The position numbers and the translations under genes are program-made. From Pelagophyceae sp. CCMP2097 (lineage: Eukaryota > Sar > Pelagophyceae), in assembly GCA_026770575.1 (NCBI GenBank), contig MU657195.1:28782-92781 (forward strand): DNA of 64,000 nt, given 5' to 3'. Positions 53,381-64,000 of this stretch are shown in pieces. How positions within the stretch are numbered: the first letter of the stretch is position 1; each line of letters begins with the position of its first letter. The notes beneath the pieces are model-generated. The model was not told the DNA's origin and did not search any database. It saw only the letters and a program-made list of their open reading frames with translations.

Positions 53381-54412
53381 ATGGACGCGCCGACGGCCGC
53401 TTCGAAGCCCTGTTGCGTCTGCGCCGCGCCAAACGGCAAGCACTGCGCCAAGTGCAAGTCGCGCCACTACTGCTCCAAAAAGTGCCAGGTCGCCGACTGG
53501 CAACGAGGGCACAAGGCGCAATGCAGGCAGCTGGCTGCCGAATTCCAGGACCGCCTCCTCGACGAGCTCATGCCGCCGAAGAAGCCAAAAGAGGTGCCGC
53601 CCATCGTCGAGGTCGTCTTGTTGGCGGACGGTTCCAAGGCGCGCTTATCGGCTGTTCGGGCGGCCAAGGCAGAGGCCGCGCCGAACGACGACGCGCCGTT
53701 CTGGCGCGGCACGTGCGCCATCTGCCTGGACGCGCTTCCATTCGAAAATTCGAGAAAAACATTCTACGAGTGCTGCTGCGAGAGCATTTGCACGGCATGC
53801 TTCGAGAAGTGCCGGCAGCACGACGAGCGCTGTCCGCTCTGCCGAGCGCCGCCCCCCACGTCGGACGCCGAGTCGCTGTGCATGCTGCAGAAGCACGTGG
53901 ATAAGGGCAACGCCGAGGCGCAGATCATGCTCGGGCACGAATATTTTAATGGCATGGAAGTCCAGCAGAATTTTACGCGGGCATTCCAGTTATACGAGCT
54001 CGCTGCGGCGCAAGGCCGCGCAGAAGCTCAGCATGTTCTGGGGTTATGTTACGCTCAAGGGCGAGGCGTCGAGGTCGACTACAAGACCGCCGCGCTGTGG
54101 TACCGGCGCGCAGCCGAGCAAGGCTTCCCTCCCGCCCAGTACAGTTTCGGCCATATGTTTTACCACGGCGAGGGCGTGGCGCAGTCGTATAACGAAGCCG
54201 TGAAGTGGTTCCACCTCGCCGCGGCGCAGGGCCACGCAGACGCGCTCTTCAACCTCGGCGCGTGTCACGCAAACGGCCACGGCGTACCGCAGGACTACCA
54301 CGAGGCGCTGCGTCTCTTCAAGCGCGCGGCGGCCAAGGGGCACGCCGGCGCGGCGGCGCAGGTCGAACGGCTCGGCCCGAGGCTCGCGGCGCACTCGGGC
54401 CGACCGGCGTGA
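53381..54412 (+). CDS. MYND zinc finger-RING-Sel1 repeat protein (intact copy)
   Basis: 343 residues, no intron. Residues 11-48 form a MYND finger (CCVCAAPNGKHC, then paired Cys, YCSKKCQ, and HKAQC). Residues about 112-156 form a RING-like finger (CAICLDALPF...CCCESICTACF...HDERCPLCRAP). From about 165 to 325 there are four to five Sel1-type repeats (EAQIMLGHEYFNG, RAFQLYELAAAQGRAEAQHV, and similar). Sel1 repeats are TPR-like scaffolds and RING fingers usually recruit ubiquitin-conjugating enzymes, so a ubiquitin-ligase adaptor role is likely but inferred. I chose the ATG at 53381 because it is the one conserved in the pseudogene copy (62449); an in-frame ATG at 53282 lies in or next to the adjacent TE boundary. 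The 5' flank is replaced by nested TIR elements from 50573 to 53284, so its present promoter must be TE-derived or distant. Confidence 0.9.
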   Translation: MDAPTAASKPCCVCAAPNGKHCAKCKSRHYCSKKCQVADWQRGHKAQCRQLAAEFQDRLLDELMPPKKPKEVPPIVEVVLLADGSKARLSAVRAAKAEAAPNDDAPFWRGTCAICLDALPFENSRKTFYECCCESICTACFEKCRQHDERCPLCRAPPPTSDAESLCMLQKHVDKGNAEAQIMLGHEYFNGMEVQQNFTRAFQLYELAAAQGRAEAQHVLGLCYAQGRGVEVDYKTAALWYRRAAEQGFPPAQYSFGHMFYHGEGVAQSYNEAVKWFHLAAAQGHADALFNLGACHANGHGVPQDYHEALRLFKRAAAKGHAGAAAQVERLGPRLAAHSGRPA

Positions 54413-54824
54413 CCGTTCCAGCGCGTCCTCAACCGCCCGGCCGCTCGAGCGCCCGGCGGCCATCTTCCTCGGGAACGCCCCCCATTAATGTCTGTCATAG
54501 TTCGTGCCTCTGTGCGCCTCGGGGACAGCAGAGCGCGGCTGTGGCGCCGCTCGCGCGCATCCGGGCCCGAGCGGTCCAGGAAGCCGCGCCGGTCGAAGCT
54601 CGCCCAGGTGAATCACGAGGGGTTGAATTGATATACTGGCAAGGAGTGTGAGGTGTGGCAATAGGAGGTCGGAGCGGCCACCAGGAGAGGACGGACGTAT
54701 ACGACGAGTGACGAACGCCGTCCTGTCGAGGGGACATGTCCTCGGGTGTGCATCTTCAACGCACCGTGATTATCGCACCGTTAGAACATTCCCTTGGGGC
54801 GCGGATTCTCAATGCACGTGATCA
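54413..54824. other. 3' flank of the MYND-RING-Sel1 gene
   Basis: Homology to the fragment at 49425-49715 continues to about 54610; homology to the pseudogene copy ends at about 54428. No gene is recognised. Confidence 0.5.
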
Positions 54825-55045
54825 GTCCACCCCGTTCAAGGGGGAAGCTTACGCGGCGCGTGTCGTGGACGAGCAGGGCGTGGACGAGCAGTGACAAAGA
54901 GAGCTCCGAAGATTTCCGTAGAAAGAGGACACCGAGTATACCTGGCGGATGGGACGCGTCCGACGAGAACGCGGGCCTTCGGCGCATCGAAGTTCAAGGG
55001 GGAGTGGCCGACGCGACGCGTGTCGTGGGCGAGTAGGGCGTGGAC
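54825..55045 (+). repeat. Dispersed repeat family K (GACGCGTGTCGTGG motif)
   Basis: A motif of about 35 bp around CGCGTGTCGTGGACGAGCAG occurs at about 54855 and, altered, about 55015. It recurs inside family J copy 3 (57178-57208) and inverted at about 61330-61470, where a longer 140-bp block (GGACACCGAGTATACCTG and neighbours) is shared. Confidence 0.65.
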
Positions 55046-56965
55046 GAGCAGAATCAGACAAGGAGCCACAGAGACGTTCAAGGCTGGGGGGCAAGTCTTT
55101 TGGGGGGCCGGGGAGATTTGAGACATTTCGGAAAAGGCCTCGTTGAGCAAACTTCACGGAGGTGGGCCGCGCGCCATGCACCAGATGCAGACCTGAGGAC
55201 CGTGTGCCCTGCTGGCGCGGCATGAGGTGCGTGGGGCCGCGAGAGGAGAGCCTCAGAAGTGCGCGAGAACGCAGCGAACACGTTGGTCACAAATACTGCT
55301 TGACGCGGTGGGTCCGCGCGATACGACGTGCGAACTCAGTGTACCCAATGTTGTGTAGGGAGCTGACCAAGGTGTGGCACTACTTGGTCCACCGGTCAAA
55401 ACGTCGGCGCTCGTTGAATATATCGAGAGGCCAACCCTCAGCGTGGCCTCTCTGCGTGGGTAACAAGTCGCCGGACTGAGTCTATTTCAGAGCTAAAGGC
55501 GGATACCAGACCGAAGTAAAATCCCCTGGCAACGTGCTGCCGCGCTCGCAGCCTCAATCTCGTCGAAATCGCCGTGGGGCACACTAGTATCTTGCGTGGT
55601 CGTCACACAAAAAAAAATTCTCGGATCGTCTCTGCGCGCGAGTTTAACCTCCCCAATTTCAGGTCATGTCTCGGTTCGGGTACTCACGCGGGCGCCTGCA
55701 AAAGAACGACGTCAAGCTCGCGCAAATTCGCTCCATTTTATGCTGCTACGAAGACGCAACGTGCCGCTTTAGGGCTCGTAGTCGTTGGAGCCGAGGTCTT
55801 GGCGCCCGAGGCTTGGTCCGTAGGGTCCGTACAACACTCCGAGTGGCGTCGCCATCGAGGGACGCGTCTCCAACGTCGGGTTCGATGGATAGCAAAACAG
55901 CAAAAAAGGCAATAAGGACTTAAAAGATTTTATTAAGTCCTAGTTATGCTCCTCAAACTCACACTGCTAGGTTTCGTTTGGTTCTCAGCGGAGACGAGGC
56001 TATGATTTTCTCCAATTGGAAAAAAAAGAAGGGTGGCGTGGTTGGCCATTAGTCCTGGGCCAGTTCTGAAGGGTCTGGGCCGTTTGGGGTGTGATACTAC
56101 CCTCACCTCCACGTATAGACCCGCTTGGCGCCGCGCGTACGAGGCTGGCGGTATCGGTCCAAAATGATTTTCCGCGTAAACACACACAACACACGGGGGA
56201 CGGGATGAATTCCGGGGATACGATGCGCGGACGTAGCGTGGATCGGAACACGCGCCCGGCAGGTATACGCACAACCTCGCAGGGCGTCGAGTTCGATCCA
56301 CGCTACAACGCAGCGCCGACGATATAGGCTTGGTGGCGCTGTGTCGCCTAGCATTTCCCGCCCATCTCCGCCCAGAACCAGAGTAATCCTTGCAGGAAAT
56401 GAGTGTGTTTCCAAGCCCCTGCGACGCGATGGCGATTCGGAGTGACGCATGCCTTCGTACAGTGAGGCAGTAGGACCACCACGCTGCCCGTCGCAGGGCC
56501 AACGCGCGTCCTAGAGCCCGGTTTTAGTTCAAAAGTATCGATCCCCACGGGTTTGTTGTCGCCTCAAGGCTCAACGGGTTAAGGCTCGTCTGGCAGCACG
56601 ACGGCCTGCCTTTTCGAGCGCGCAGTGCGGGTGTGGGCGCGGGTGCGAGTGCGGGGAAGTGGGTGCCGGGGGCTTTTGGTCGAGGACGTGGGCGTCGGCG
56701 CTGAGGTTGACCGGATCCGGGACAAGGAGTCTCTACTAATCGTCGGGCCAAACAAATCCTTGCATTTTACGCAAATTCAATAGCAAATTCAATGGCAGTT
56801 TACTTATAAGAATAATAAGAATAGGAATAAGAAATTACAGGGCAGACAGATCGGGGGGTCTGCCATCCAGTCCATGAGGACCTTTCCCTGGCCTAGTCGG
56901 ATCAACCAACTTAACACGAATGCGGTAAACTTTAATTTAAAAAACGATAGATACCAATGTCAACA
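55046..56965. other. No recognised gene
   Basis: Short open frames (for example 55666-55923 and 56091-56327, plus strand) have no recognised domain, and none has a convincing start. The direct/inverted pair GATCCACGCTACAACGC and GCGTAGCGTGGATCGGAAC at about 56235-56320 is a minor palindrome. Confidence 0.35.
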
Positions 56966-57334
56966 CAGTCGAAATTAGATCAGCCCACAAAAACGTTAAG
57001 GTTTTTTTTAAGCTCTTGAAGACGCCGCTGGTGTTTTTATTGGGTTTTTATTACTTTGTCAATCAAGTCCAAGTTATCGACCAAAAGGACGATACTTTTT
57101 TTAGCGAACGTTTATCGAGCGGAAGGTGTTCCCCTCAAGCACCTGCGAGATCCTGAAAGGATGACCTGGGGGGGGCAGCTTACGCGACGCGTGTCGTGGA
57201 CGAGCAGGGGGCGCCCCCCCAGGTCAACGCCAAAGGGATCTCGCAGGTGCTTAAGGGGCCACCTTCCGCTCGATATGCCATTCGCCCAAATATTTTCGAA
57301 GAATTTCAGTTGACGGCTGATCTAATTTCGACTG
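56966..57334 (-). mobile_element. TIR element family J, copy 3, carrying a family K insert
   Basis: Inverted ends with the AGTCGAAATTAGATCAG core and a 4-bp duplication AACA (56962-56965 and 57335-57338). In its G/C-run loop sits a 36-bp family K piece (about 57175-57210) that copies 1 and 2 lack. Confidence 0.85.
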
Positions 57335-59288
57335 AACAGCTGGGCTGTTGTTGTCACTCATTATATAGTCAACCTTCAGAGTGGTTGTAAGATCCGCAAA
57401 AGACAGAACTTTGGATTCAATAATATGAGCAAAGCATGCGCCGCGGGGCTCCTTGTATGCACCGCAGACGCCCAAGACGTGATGAGCGGACTCACCGACT
57501 CTCTGATGACAACATGGAGTCGGCTTATGTGAATTTGTACAGGTCAACCGACCTTTAACCTCGTGCACATTGCGGTCTTTACCGAGAGCTTCGTGACAAG
57601 TGCAACGCAATTTAATTTTAATTGCTTTCCCCTGGACAGAGTGTCCAGTTCATGGGTTGATCGCGTAAGAGTAACGGGGCTGTTTTGGGTATCGACGACC
57701 ACCCCTGCAAGGCCAACAGAGTCCTCGATTCTGGAGTTGAGGCTACTCGCTCATGGCGAGTATGGACCTTGACCTGATGCGCGCTCCATAGGAGCCCTTT
57801 ATACGCCACCCGCCAGACGGGGGCCTCGGGGGAGCGGCCCAGGGCGCTGGTGAAGCGGGTGACGTATAAAAGCGGACCACAGCGCGCGCTGCGTCCTCCC
57901 CACCATCGTCCAATAATCAGCCATCAGTGGGTTATGGGCCATATTGAGGACGATTAGTAGAGGGAGTTCAGCAAAAGCCCGCCTTTGACTGAACCTTGAG
58001 CTGAACCTCCGGAACTGAACTGACCCTTAAGCTGGACCTTTGCGACATAAACTGATCCTCCTTTGCCCTTTTGTTTTCACTACGGGCTCCTTTTTGATTG
58101 CAGATCAACGGGTCGCGTTTTTTTTGGCTGACTGATAGAGTGACTTTAAAAACATAAGACGGCAAAAGAGCGTATAGGGGCCCTAAAAGAACGCGGTTGA
58201 GGGCGTAGCGTGGAGGGTGGTGTGGAGGTTTGGGGGTGAATTTGAGGCGGCATCGGCGCGATGATAACTCAGAAAAGAGGGGTCGTCCTCACTTTTCAAA
58301 AAAATAAAGAATCGCGCTCTTAAATAAAACCATGCTCCGGTCAGCGATATCATCGTCGCGGCTGAGCCGCACGTAGCCTCGAAGCCCACGGTGCGACTCT
58401 GAGCTTAGCAACTCGACAATAACCGCCGAAATTCCCTCGTCGAACTCGATTTAGCGACTCGAGCGACGAACAAATAGGTGCTCTTGAGGGTTTAGCTGCG
58501 GCGGGGTGTCACTAGAGCGGTTCCCTGCGGGTGTATGATGGCTCTGGGGGGCCTCTCTCATAGGAATATGCGCCTCCTGTGTTTTTTCACGGTGGCAGTG
58601 ACGGGCCAACAAGGAGTGGCTGATGCCCCGCCGATCTGCAAATCAAAAAGGAGCCCGGTACCAGGCTACCCCAAGTTTTGCCCAAAATGGAATTCTTTGC
58701 AAAGTCTTGGAGTGCCATCGAATCCCCAAGACCCAGCAAGTGGGCGCGGACCTCCCCGGTGCCCGCGGGAGGACAAGCGCGACTACGCTTTGGGGCGCAC
58801 CACCCGCTACCTCACGCGACGTGGAAGCACCGCCAAACGCCAGTACCGCACGGCCGATTGCCGGTTCCGCCGGCACGTTGCCGGGACTAGGCGCTTATGG
58901 GTGAGCAAAGGCACTGCTCTTTAACAAAACAAGTCGTCAAAAATGGAGGGTAAGTCGAGTTCTTTTCAATGTTTTTTTGGATTTTTGGACCAGATTTTCG
59001 CCCGCGGCGCTGGAACGCGCGGTCGGATCGCAAATCCTTTTTAGTGGAACCTCAAATGGGCCCCGTCCGGTCGCAGCGCCCCCCAAATCAGCCCGATCCG
59101 ACAGCGGCGCCCCCCCCCCACCCCCGCGTCATTTTTTTTACCTTACCCCTCCTCGTTGACGATTTGTTTTGTTAAAGAGCAGGAATCCTAAAGGAATCTG
59201 GGGCCCTTAATTTACTTTAAATACAGTGCAGTTGCTGCTACACCGTATTCACAATGCGAAGTGAAGGTCGTATTTTAGACCTCCGGAG
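57335..59288. other. No recognised gene
   Basis: Open frames such as 58535-58924 (+) are not recognised. A fragment near 58725 (ATCCCCAAGACCCAG) recurs near 1178. A C-run (59107-59122) is present. Confidence 0.35.
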
Positions 59289-60242
59289 GGCAAGGTGGAT
59301 AAAAACATGGCGGCGGGCTCCAGGGAACATGTTTAAAACAACGTTCTGAGGGGATTTCATAAAACATCCAAAAGCACGTGTTTTAATTTTAAACACGCTA
59401 AAAATATCGCGCGTGTCAGAGCGCATCCGCCACCCTCGCGGAAGACCAGGGAGTCGTATAAAGCGGCCTGGATGATCATTCCTCAATAATTTTGAATCCG
59501 CTAGGAATTCCTGTTCGCCAAAAGTTATTGCGAGAGCGACGTGGCCGCCACGCACTGAGGCCGATGTCGGGACGCGCGAGGGACCCGGTGCACGGGCACA
59601 TCTTCCTGGAGGTGGAGACGCACGAAGAAGAACGACAACCTCTACGCGCGGCTCCGGGACAAGTACCTGAAGATGGAACTCCGTGAAGCACTGGAGGAGG
59701 ACGAAGACGACGAGACGGACGACGACGACGACCCCGCCCCCGAGCCGCCGTACCACGGCACCGTCATCGAGATCGAGTTCAAGAAGAAGAAGGATGGCGC
59801 TTACCAGAAAGGCTACTACGTCAAGACGGCGCGCGTCGGCGACACCGACGCGACGTCGACGGGCACGCGCATCTACGCGATCAACGAAGCGCTCACGGGC
59901 CTCATCCTCCCCAAGGACAACCCGCGCTACATCCTCCGACAGTCGTGAGCTTCCGACAGTCGCAAGGCGCGAACGAGCGGCAGCGGCCGCGCGGCCGCTG
60001 CGACGCCGCCGAGATACCGCGAGATGCCGCGGATTTAATCCTAATTTATTACCCCAATTTGAGCTATTCATATCTCCAGGGGGTCTGCGCGGGTAGACAG
60101 GGGCCCGGCGGCGGCCGCGGGGTTGCGGCGCCACGGCGGGGAACACAGAACATCTGTTTAAGCCCTGTTTAGGGAACATGTTTTAAACAACGTTTTAAGG
60201 GATTTGATTAAAATACGTTTTTAAGTTTTTATCCACCTTGCC
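59289..60242 (+). mobile_element. TIR element family N enclosing a coding exon (Pack-type)
   Basis: Terminal inverted repeats GGCAAGGTGGATAAAAAC and GTTTTTATCCACCTTGCC bound 954 bp. Subterminal direct repeats GGGAACATGTTT(T/A)AAA(C/A) lie at about 59320 and 60172. Between them is GC-rich, host-like coding sequence, unlike the AT-rich MITEs elsewhere in the window. Confidence 0.6.
59628..59948 (+). CDS. Acidic C-terminal exon of an unrecognised protein
   Basis: A frame of about 106 codons ends at TGA 59948. It begins KNDNLYARLRDKYLKMELRE after a possible acceptor (CACGAAG), has an Asp/Glu run (about residues 25-45), then a basic patch FKKKKDGAYQKGYYVKTARV and the end PKDNPRYILRQS. It reads as an authentic exon, but no family is recognised and no upstream exon was found. 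It lies inside a TIR element, so it may be a captured fragment. Confidence 0.45.
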   Translation, partial: KNDNLYARLRDKYLKMELREALEEDEDDETDDDDDPAPEPPYHGTVIEIEFKKKKDGAYQKGYYVKTARVGDTDATSTGTRIYAINEALTGLILPKDNPRYILRQS

Positions 60243-60309
60243 GGCGGAGGGGGTCTTTGAATTTGATGAAATCGTGGCCCCTTTCCGGGGGGTCGTTATT
60301 GAAGATCTC

Positions 60310-61040
60310 ACATTCGTAATTGTGTCTGTCTGATTCGCAGTTCCGTCCGCGCGGAACTCTTGGTCGCTAAACAGGAATCAAGGCGCTTGCGCATGCAGCA
60401 TGCTACAATGCCAGTCGATTTTAGGCCAGCTTCGGATCTAACGCTTCCGTTAGACGACGCACAAAATTGAAATATTTTCCAGAGCGCGGAGGACGCTCCG
60501 TTTAAGACGCCGAGATGGGCGGGAGAGAGGCGTATCTCGGTGTCTTGAACGGAGCGTCTTCCGCCCTCTGAAAAATATTTCGATATTTGGCGCGTCAAAA
60601 TATTGGAGTGTTCCCCAGGGGGCTGAGGACCGGCCCACCGAGCCAGGGGGGTGCAGCGTCTTATGCCACACCCGTGTGACTAAGTCTCTTTGCCGTCAGT
60701 CCCCCGGGACAACACAAAATCGGTATGGTGACTTTGGCAAGGAAAGCAATCGCCATACTTATCAATTTTCATCAAATATTTGTACTTGTAGCGAAACTTG
60801 AGTCGAACAAAATCTTAATGTACCATGAAGCTGATCTAAAATGGGCTGATGTGCGGTTGCGAGGGTGGCGCGCTTGGACCGGGTATGCAGGTCCTACCTT
60901 TCGTCGCTGCGCCATCAACATCGGAATAGGACATGACCTAAGCCAGCCTACTCGCGTTTCAAAGTGCCCTCTCACGACTGCACCAACATACCAAAGGGGC
61001 CCTCCGGGAGTCTGCAGTACCTCAGGCGCGCCATGTTAAT
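60310..61040 (+). repeat. Dispersed repeat family D, copy 2, split by family E
   Basis: Matches 26300-26622 in two pieces, 60310-60411 and 60849-61040, either side of the family E element. Confidence 0.7.
60412..60848 (+). mobile_element. TIR element family E, copy 2
   Basis: Starts CAGTCGATTTTAGGCCAGC and ends GCTGATCTAAAATGGGCTG. Flanks are ATGC (60408-60411) and ATGT (60849-60852), a near-match 4-bp duplication like family J. Inserted in family D. Confidence 0.8.
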
Positions 61041-61130
61041 TATCCTATTCTTCAAAAGAGAAAAGAGAAAAATTCTTTAAAAATCAAAATAAGGTAACTA
61101 AGTCGCCTTTTATTTGCCCCAACGGACCCT

Positions 61131-61991
61131 AGAATAATGGTCAATTTAAGAACCTGGTCAGATTGAGAACCGGGGGCCTAAGGCGCCGCCGCCGGCGGAG
61201 CGTACGAAAACCGGTCCCCGCTGCCCCCCGCCAGCGCGGAGAAGGAAAATGGCGATAATTTTATGCTGACTTGGGCAAAAAAGTGCAGCGACGGGCTCGG
61301 ACACGAAAACCTGCGCGACATTCCTGCATACAAGTCCCCCACGCGCCCCATCCGTCAGGTATACTCGGTGTCCTCTTTCTACGGAAATCTTTGGAGCTCT
61401 CTTTGTCACTGCTCGTCCACGCCCTGCTTGTCCACGACACGCGTCGCGTAAGCCTACCCCCACGTTGCGAGTGCCACCATGATAATGTCAGAAGAAGCTT
61501 ATGACGTTGCACAGCACCTGACGCAAACACATATTTAATCAAAAAGTCCAGAGGGCCCCCCGTCGGGCACGTGGATTTCGCTAAATAAACCACCGCAAAC
61601 TAAAAAGTAGTTATAAAAGGGCAATCACTAACTAACTGACTGAAAAGTAGTCCAGACAAAAGGTACGAGCGAGATTCTTAGACAAGCGAAAAGGTCGCGC
61701 CGCGCTCGTTGGCGCTATGTTCTTAAAAGTCTCGTGTGTCTTCTCCCTTTGAATATTCAGCGATAATATGTTAAAAACTGCGGTTCTTTATCTGACCAAG
61801 TGTTTTCTAAAGAACTAATGCCCGGTCCGGACTCTGCCTAAGCTAAATTTTCTCTCAGAGGTCCTCCGCGGATGCCATGATTGGGGGTTGGGCGGAGGGG
61901 ACCCAAGCGCGTCTCCTGGCAGCGTCAAAACCGCTTACAACGGCGTCGCCGGGCTTCTGATTTTATTCGCTTAGCCGGTTCTTAAATTGAC
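61131..61991 (+). mobile_element. TIR element family L, copy 1
   Basis: Ends AGAATAATGGTCAATTTAAG and its reverse complement bound 861 bp. A second internal motif GGTCAGATT(A/G)AGAAC lies inside. The element holds an inverted family K block (about 61330-61470). Confidence 0.7.
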
Positions 61992-62448
61992 CATTATTCT
62001 GCATTCCGGCGAACAGGTTCCTGCATTTGCCCTGGCCTGCCCCAAATGGGGCAGTGACTCCGCCGGACCGCCGGAGACTCGAATCTGAGATCGAGGCGAC
62101 TCCAGTGGGGTGTCAATGTTGATTGTTGCTCTAAAGACTTGGTGATAGCTTTGGCCACTTGGGCCGTTCGCAATCGAGAAAGCACCGAAACTCACATAAG
62201 AACCGATTTTTTAAACCGACCGAGATTTGCCCCTGTTCTCGGATAGTTTGTGAGCGGCATCACCTTTGGAAGTTGTCCGCCTCGAGCGAAAGACCGAGGT
62301 CGCTGAAATCGACCTTTTTCGCGCAAACACACACGACAACAACTCAGGCTCAGGCTTTTGGTGCGACCCGGCCCATCGACGTCGCGAGTCTCGCGCGACG
62401 CCCTGCAGGTCGAAGCGCAGCAGGAGAGACCCTCGCAGGACGGCCACG

Positions 62449-63485
62449 ATGGACGCGCCGACGGCCGCTTCGAAGCCCTGTTGCGTCTGCCACGCGCCAA
62501 ACGGCAAGCACTGCGCCAAGTGCAAGTCGCGCCACTACTGCTCCAAAAAATGCCAGTTCGTCGACTGAAAACGAGGGCACAAGGCGCAGTGCAGGCATCT
62601 CGCCGCCGACTTCCAGGACCGGCTCCTGGATACGCTCATGCCGGAGAAGAAGCCCAAGGAGGCGCCGCCCATCGTCGAAGACGTCTTGTTGGCGGACGGC
62701 TCCAAGGCGCGCTTATCGGCTGTGCGGGCGGCAAAAACGGTTGAGGCCGACGCGCCGAACGACGACGCGCCTTCCTGGCGCGGCTCTTGCGCCATCTGCC
62801 TGGGCGCGCTTCCACTCGAAGGTGATAAAACAACATTCTACGAGTGCTGCTGCAAGAGCATTTGCACGGCATGCTTCGTCAAGTGCCGGCAGCACGACGC
62901 TCGCTGCCCGCTCTGCCGAACGCCACCCCATACGTCGGACGCCGAGTGGCTGCGCCGACTGCATAAGCACGTGAACAAGGGCAACGCCGAGGCGCAGATC
63001 ACGCTCGGGGACGAATACTTTAAAGGTGGCATGGGAGTCCAGCAGAATTTTAAGCGGGCATTCCAGTTATACGAGCTCGCTGCGGCGCAAGGCCACGCAG
63101 AAGCTCAGCATGATCTGGGGTTATGTTACGCTCAAGGGCGAGGCGTCGAGGTCGACTACAAGACAGCCGCGCTGTGGTACCGGCGCGCAGCCGAGCAAGG
63201 GTATCCTTACGCACAATGCAATCTCGGTGTGAACTACTCCGGCAGGGGGGTGGCGCAGTCGTACGAGGAAGCCGTGAAGTGGTTCCGGCTCGCCGCGGCG
63301 CAGGGCGACGCGGAAGCGCTCTTCCTCCTCGCCGTTTGTTATGGAAACGGCCAAGGCGTGCCGCGGACTTCGACGAGGCGCTGCGCCTCTTCAAGCGCGC
63401 CGCGGCCAAGGGGCACCTCGACGCGGCGGCCTGCGTCGGACATATCGCGGTGTGGCTCGTGGCGCACCCGGGCCGACCGGCGTGA
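62449..63485 (+). pseudogene. MYND-RING-Sel1 gene copy with nonsense codon and 1-bp deletion
   Basis: Closely matches 53381-54412 from the ATG to the stop. Two lesions break it. The MYND tryptophan codon (DWQRG in the intact copy) is TGA at 62566-62568, after 39 codons. One base is missing at about 63364 (CCGC-GGAC against CCGCAGGAC), which throws the last Sel1 repeat out of frame; the original frame resumes and reaches TGA 63483-63485. The RING-like finger (CAICLGALPL...CPLCRTP) and most Sel1 repeats remain readable from an ATG at 62638, so an N-truncated RING-Sel1 product of about 320 residues is conceivable. It lies between two family L elements (61131-61991 and 63602-63969). Confidence 0.9.
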
Positions 63486-63601
63486 CCGTGCCAGCGCGTC
63501 CTCCCCTACCTTCCTTTTAAAAGGTTCTTTACATGTAACAAAGGCAAGTCGTCAAAGAAGCTCTTTAAGAAATCACTGCCAGAGTGTCAAAATTGCCCTT
63601 T

Positions 63602-63969
63602 AGAATAAAACTCAGATTAAGAACCAGGTCAGATTAAGAACTGACGAAAAAATCGACAAACGACGTTCAATATCTCAATAAGACATTTATAAGACCCAAT
63701 TAAAATCCATTAAATCCCTTAATGGGGCATTATCCGGCTCCAGGAGCCCGGTTCTTAATCTGACCAAGTTTTTTTTAGAACCGACGGTCGGTCCGGACTC
63801 TGCCTATGCTAAATTTCTCTCATAGGTCTTCCACGGACGCCTTGATTTGGGGGTGGAAGGAGGGGACCCAGCCGCGTCCCCTGGCAACGTTAAAATCGCA
63901 AACAACGGCGTCGCCGGGCCGCTGATTTTTTTTTCGCTTAGCCGGCTCTTAAACTGAGTTTTATTCTAG
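63602..63969 (+). mobile_element. TIR element family L, copy 2
   Basis: Ends AGAATAAAACTCAGATTAAG and CTTAAACTGAGTTTTATTCT bound 368 bp. The right half (63742-63969) matches the right half of copy 1 (61775-61991). It starts about 115 bp after the pseudogene stop. Confidence 0.7.
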
Positions 63970-64000
63970 CAGGAAGGAGTTTGCGAGGGGGTGCAGGGGC

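Noticed and set aside
59238..60179. A 313-codon minus-strand frame
   Set aside because: It is antisense to the better-supported acidic exon 59628-59948 and spans TIR sequence; its hydrophobic runs mirror the acidic codons of the sense strand.

Overview
The window looks nuclear and eukaryotic. Its recognisable proteins are cut by short spliceosomal introns (62-126 bp), most with a GTGCGT-like donor and a TAG or CAG acceptor. It is very GC-rich in genes and dense in terminal-inverted-repeat (TIR) elements, with one 10-N assembly gap at 48565-48574. The gene content (plastid-type glutamyl-tRNA reductase remnant, DGAT2, a bacterial-like PEP carboxylase, helicase-associated-domain protein, MYND-RING-Sel1 protein) and the splice style suggest an alga, plausibly a stramenopile such as a pelagophyte. 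The organism is inference only.

Layout. 1-2.9 kb: nested TIR elements with a SINE-like insert. 3.3-4.4 kb (+): a glutamyl-tRNA-reductase-like gene lacking its NADPH domain. 5.4-6.4 kb (-): a helicase-associated-domain protein. 6.7-17.5 kb: mobile elements, two large inverted-repeat pairs and minisatellites. 17.8-22.0 kb (+): a membrane protein with a DGAT2-like N-terminal half and, beyond a 1.3 kb degenerate array, the C-terminal half of a DGAT2. 22.4-25.1 kb: a divergent pair, a DEDDh exonuclease (-) and a BTB-Kelch gene (+), both frame-damaged. 26-28.5 kb: nested elements. 28.9-45.3 kb (-): one phosphoenolpyruvate carboxylase gene of about 20 exons, whose large introns are filled with degenerate 12-20 bp tandem arrays, each intron with its own dialect. 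45-49 kb: no recognised gene. 49.4-63.5 kb: three copies of a MYND-RING-Sel1 gene (one 3' fragment, one intact, one pseudogene) among many TIR elements.

The main results are the reconstructed 16.3 kb PEPC gene and its array-filled introns; the DGAT2 split or truncated at a similar array; two mutually nesting TIR families with consistent target-site duplications (7 bp and 3 bp); and TE bombardment of the 5' flank of the only intact MYND-RING-Sel1 copy. Exon boundaries were worked out by hand from reading-frame phase, splice dinucleotides and remembered family motifs. No alignment or database search was run.
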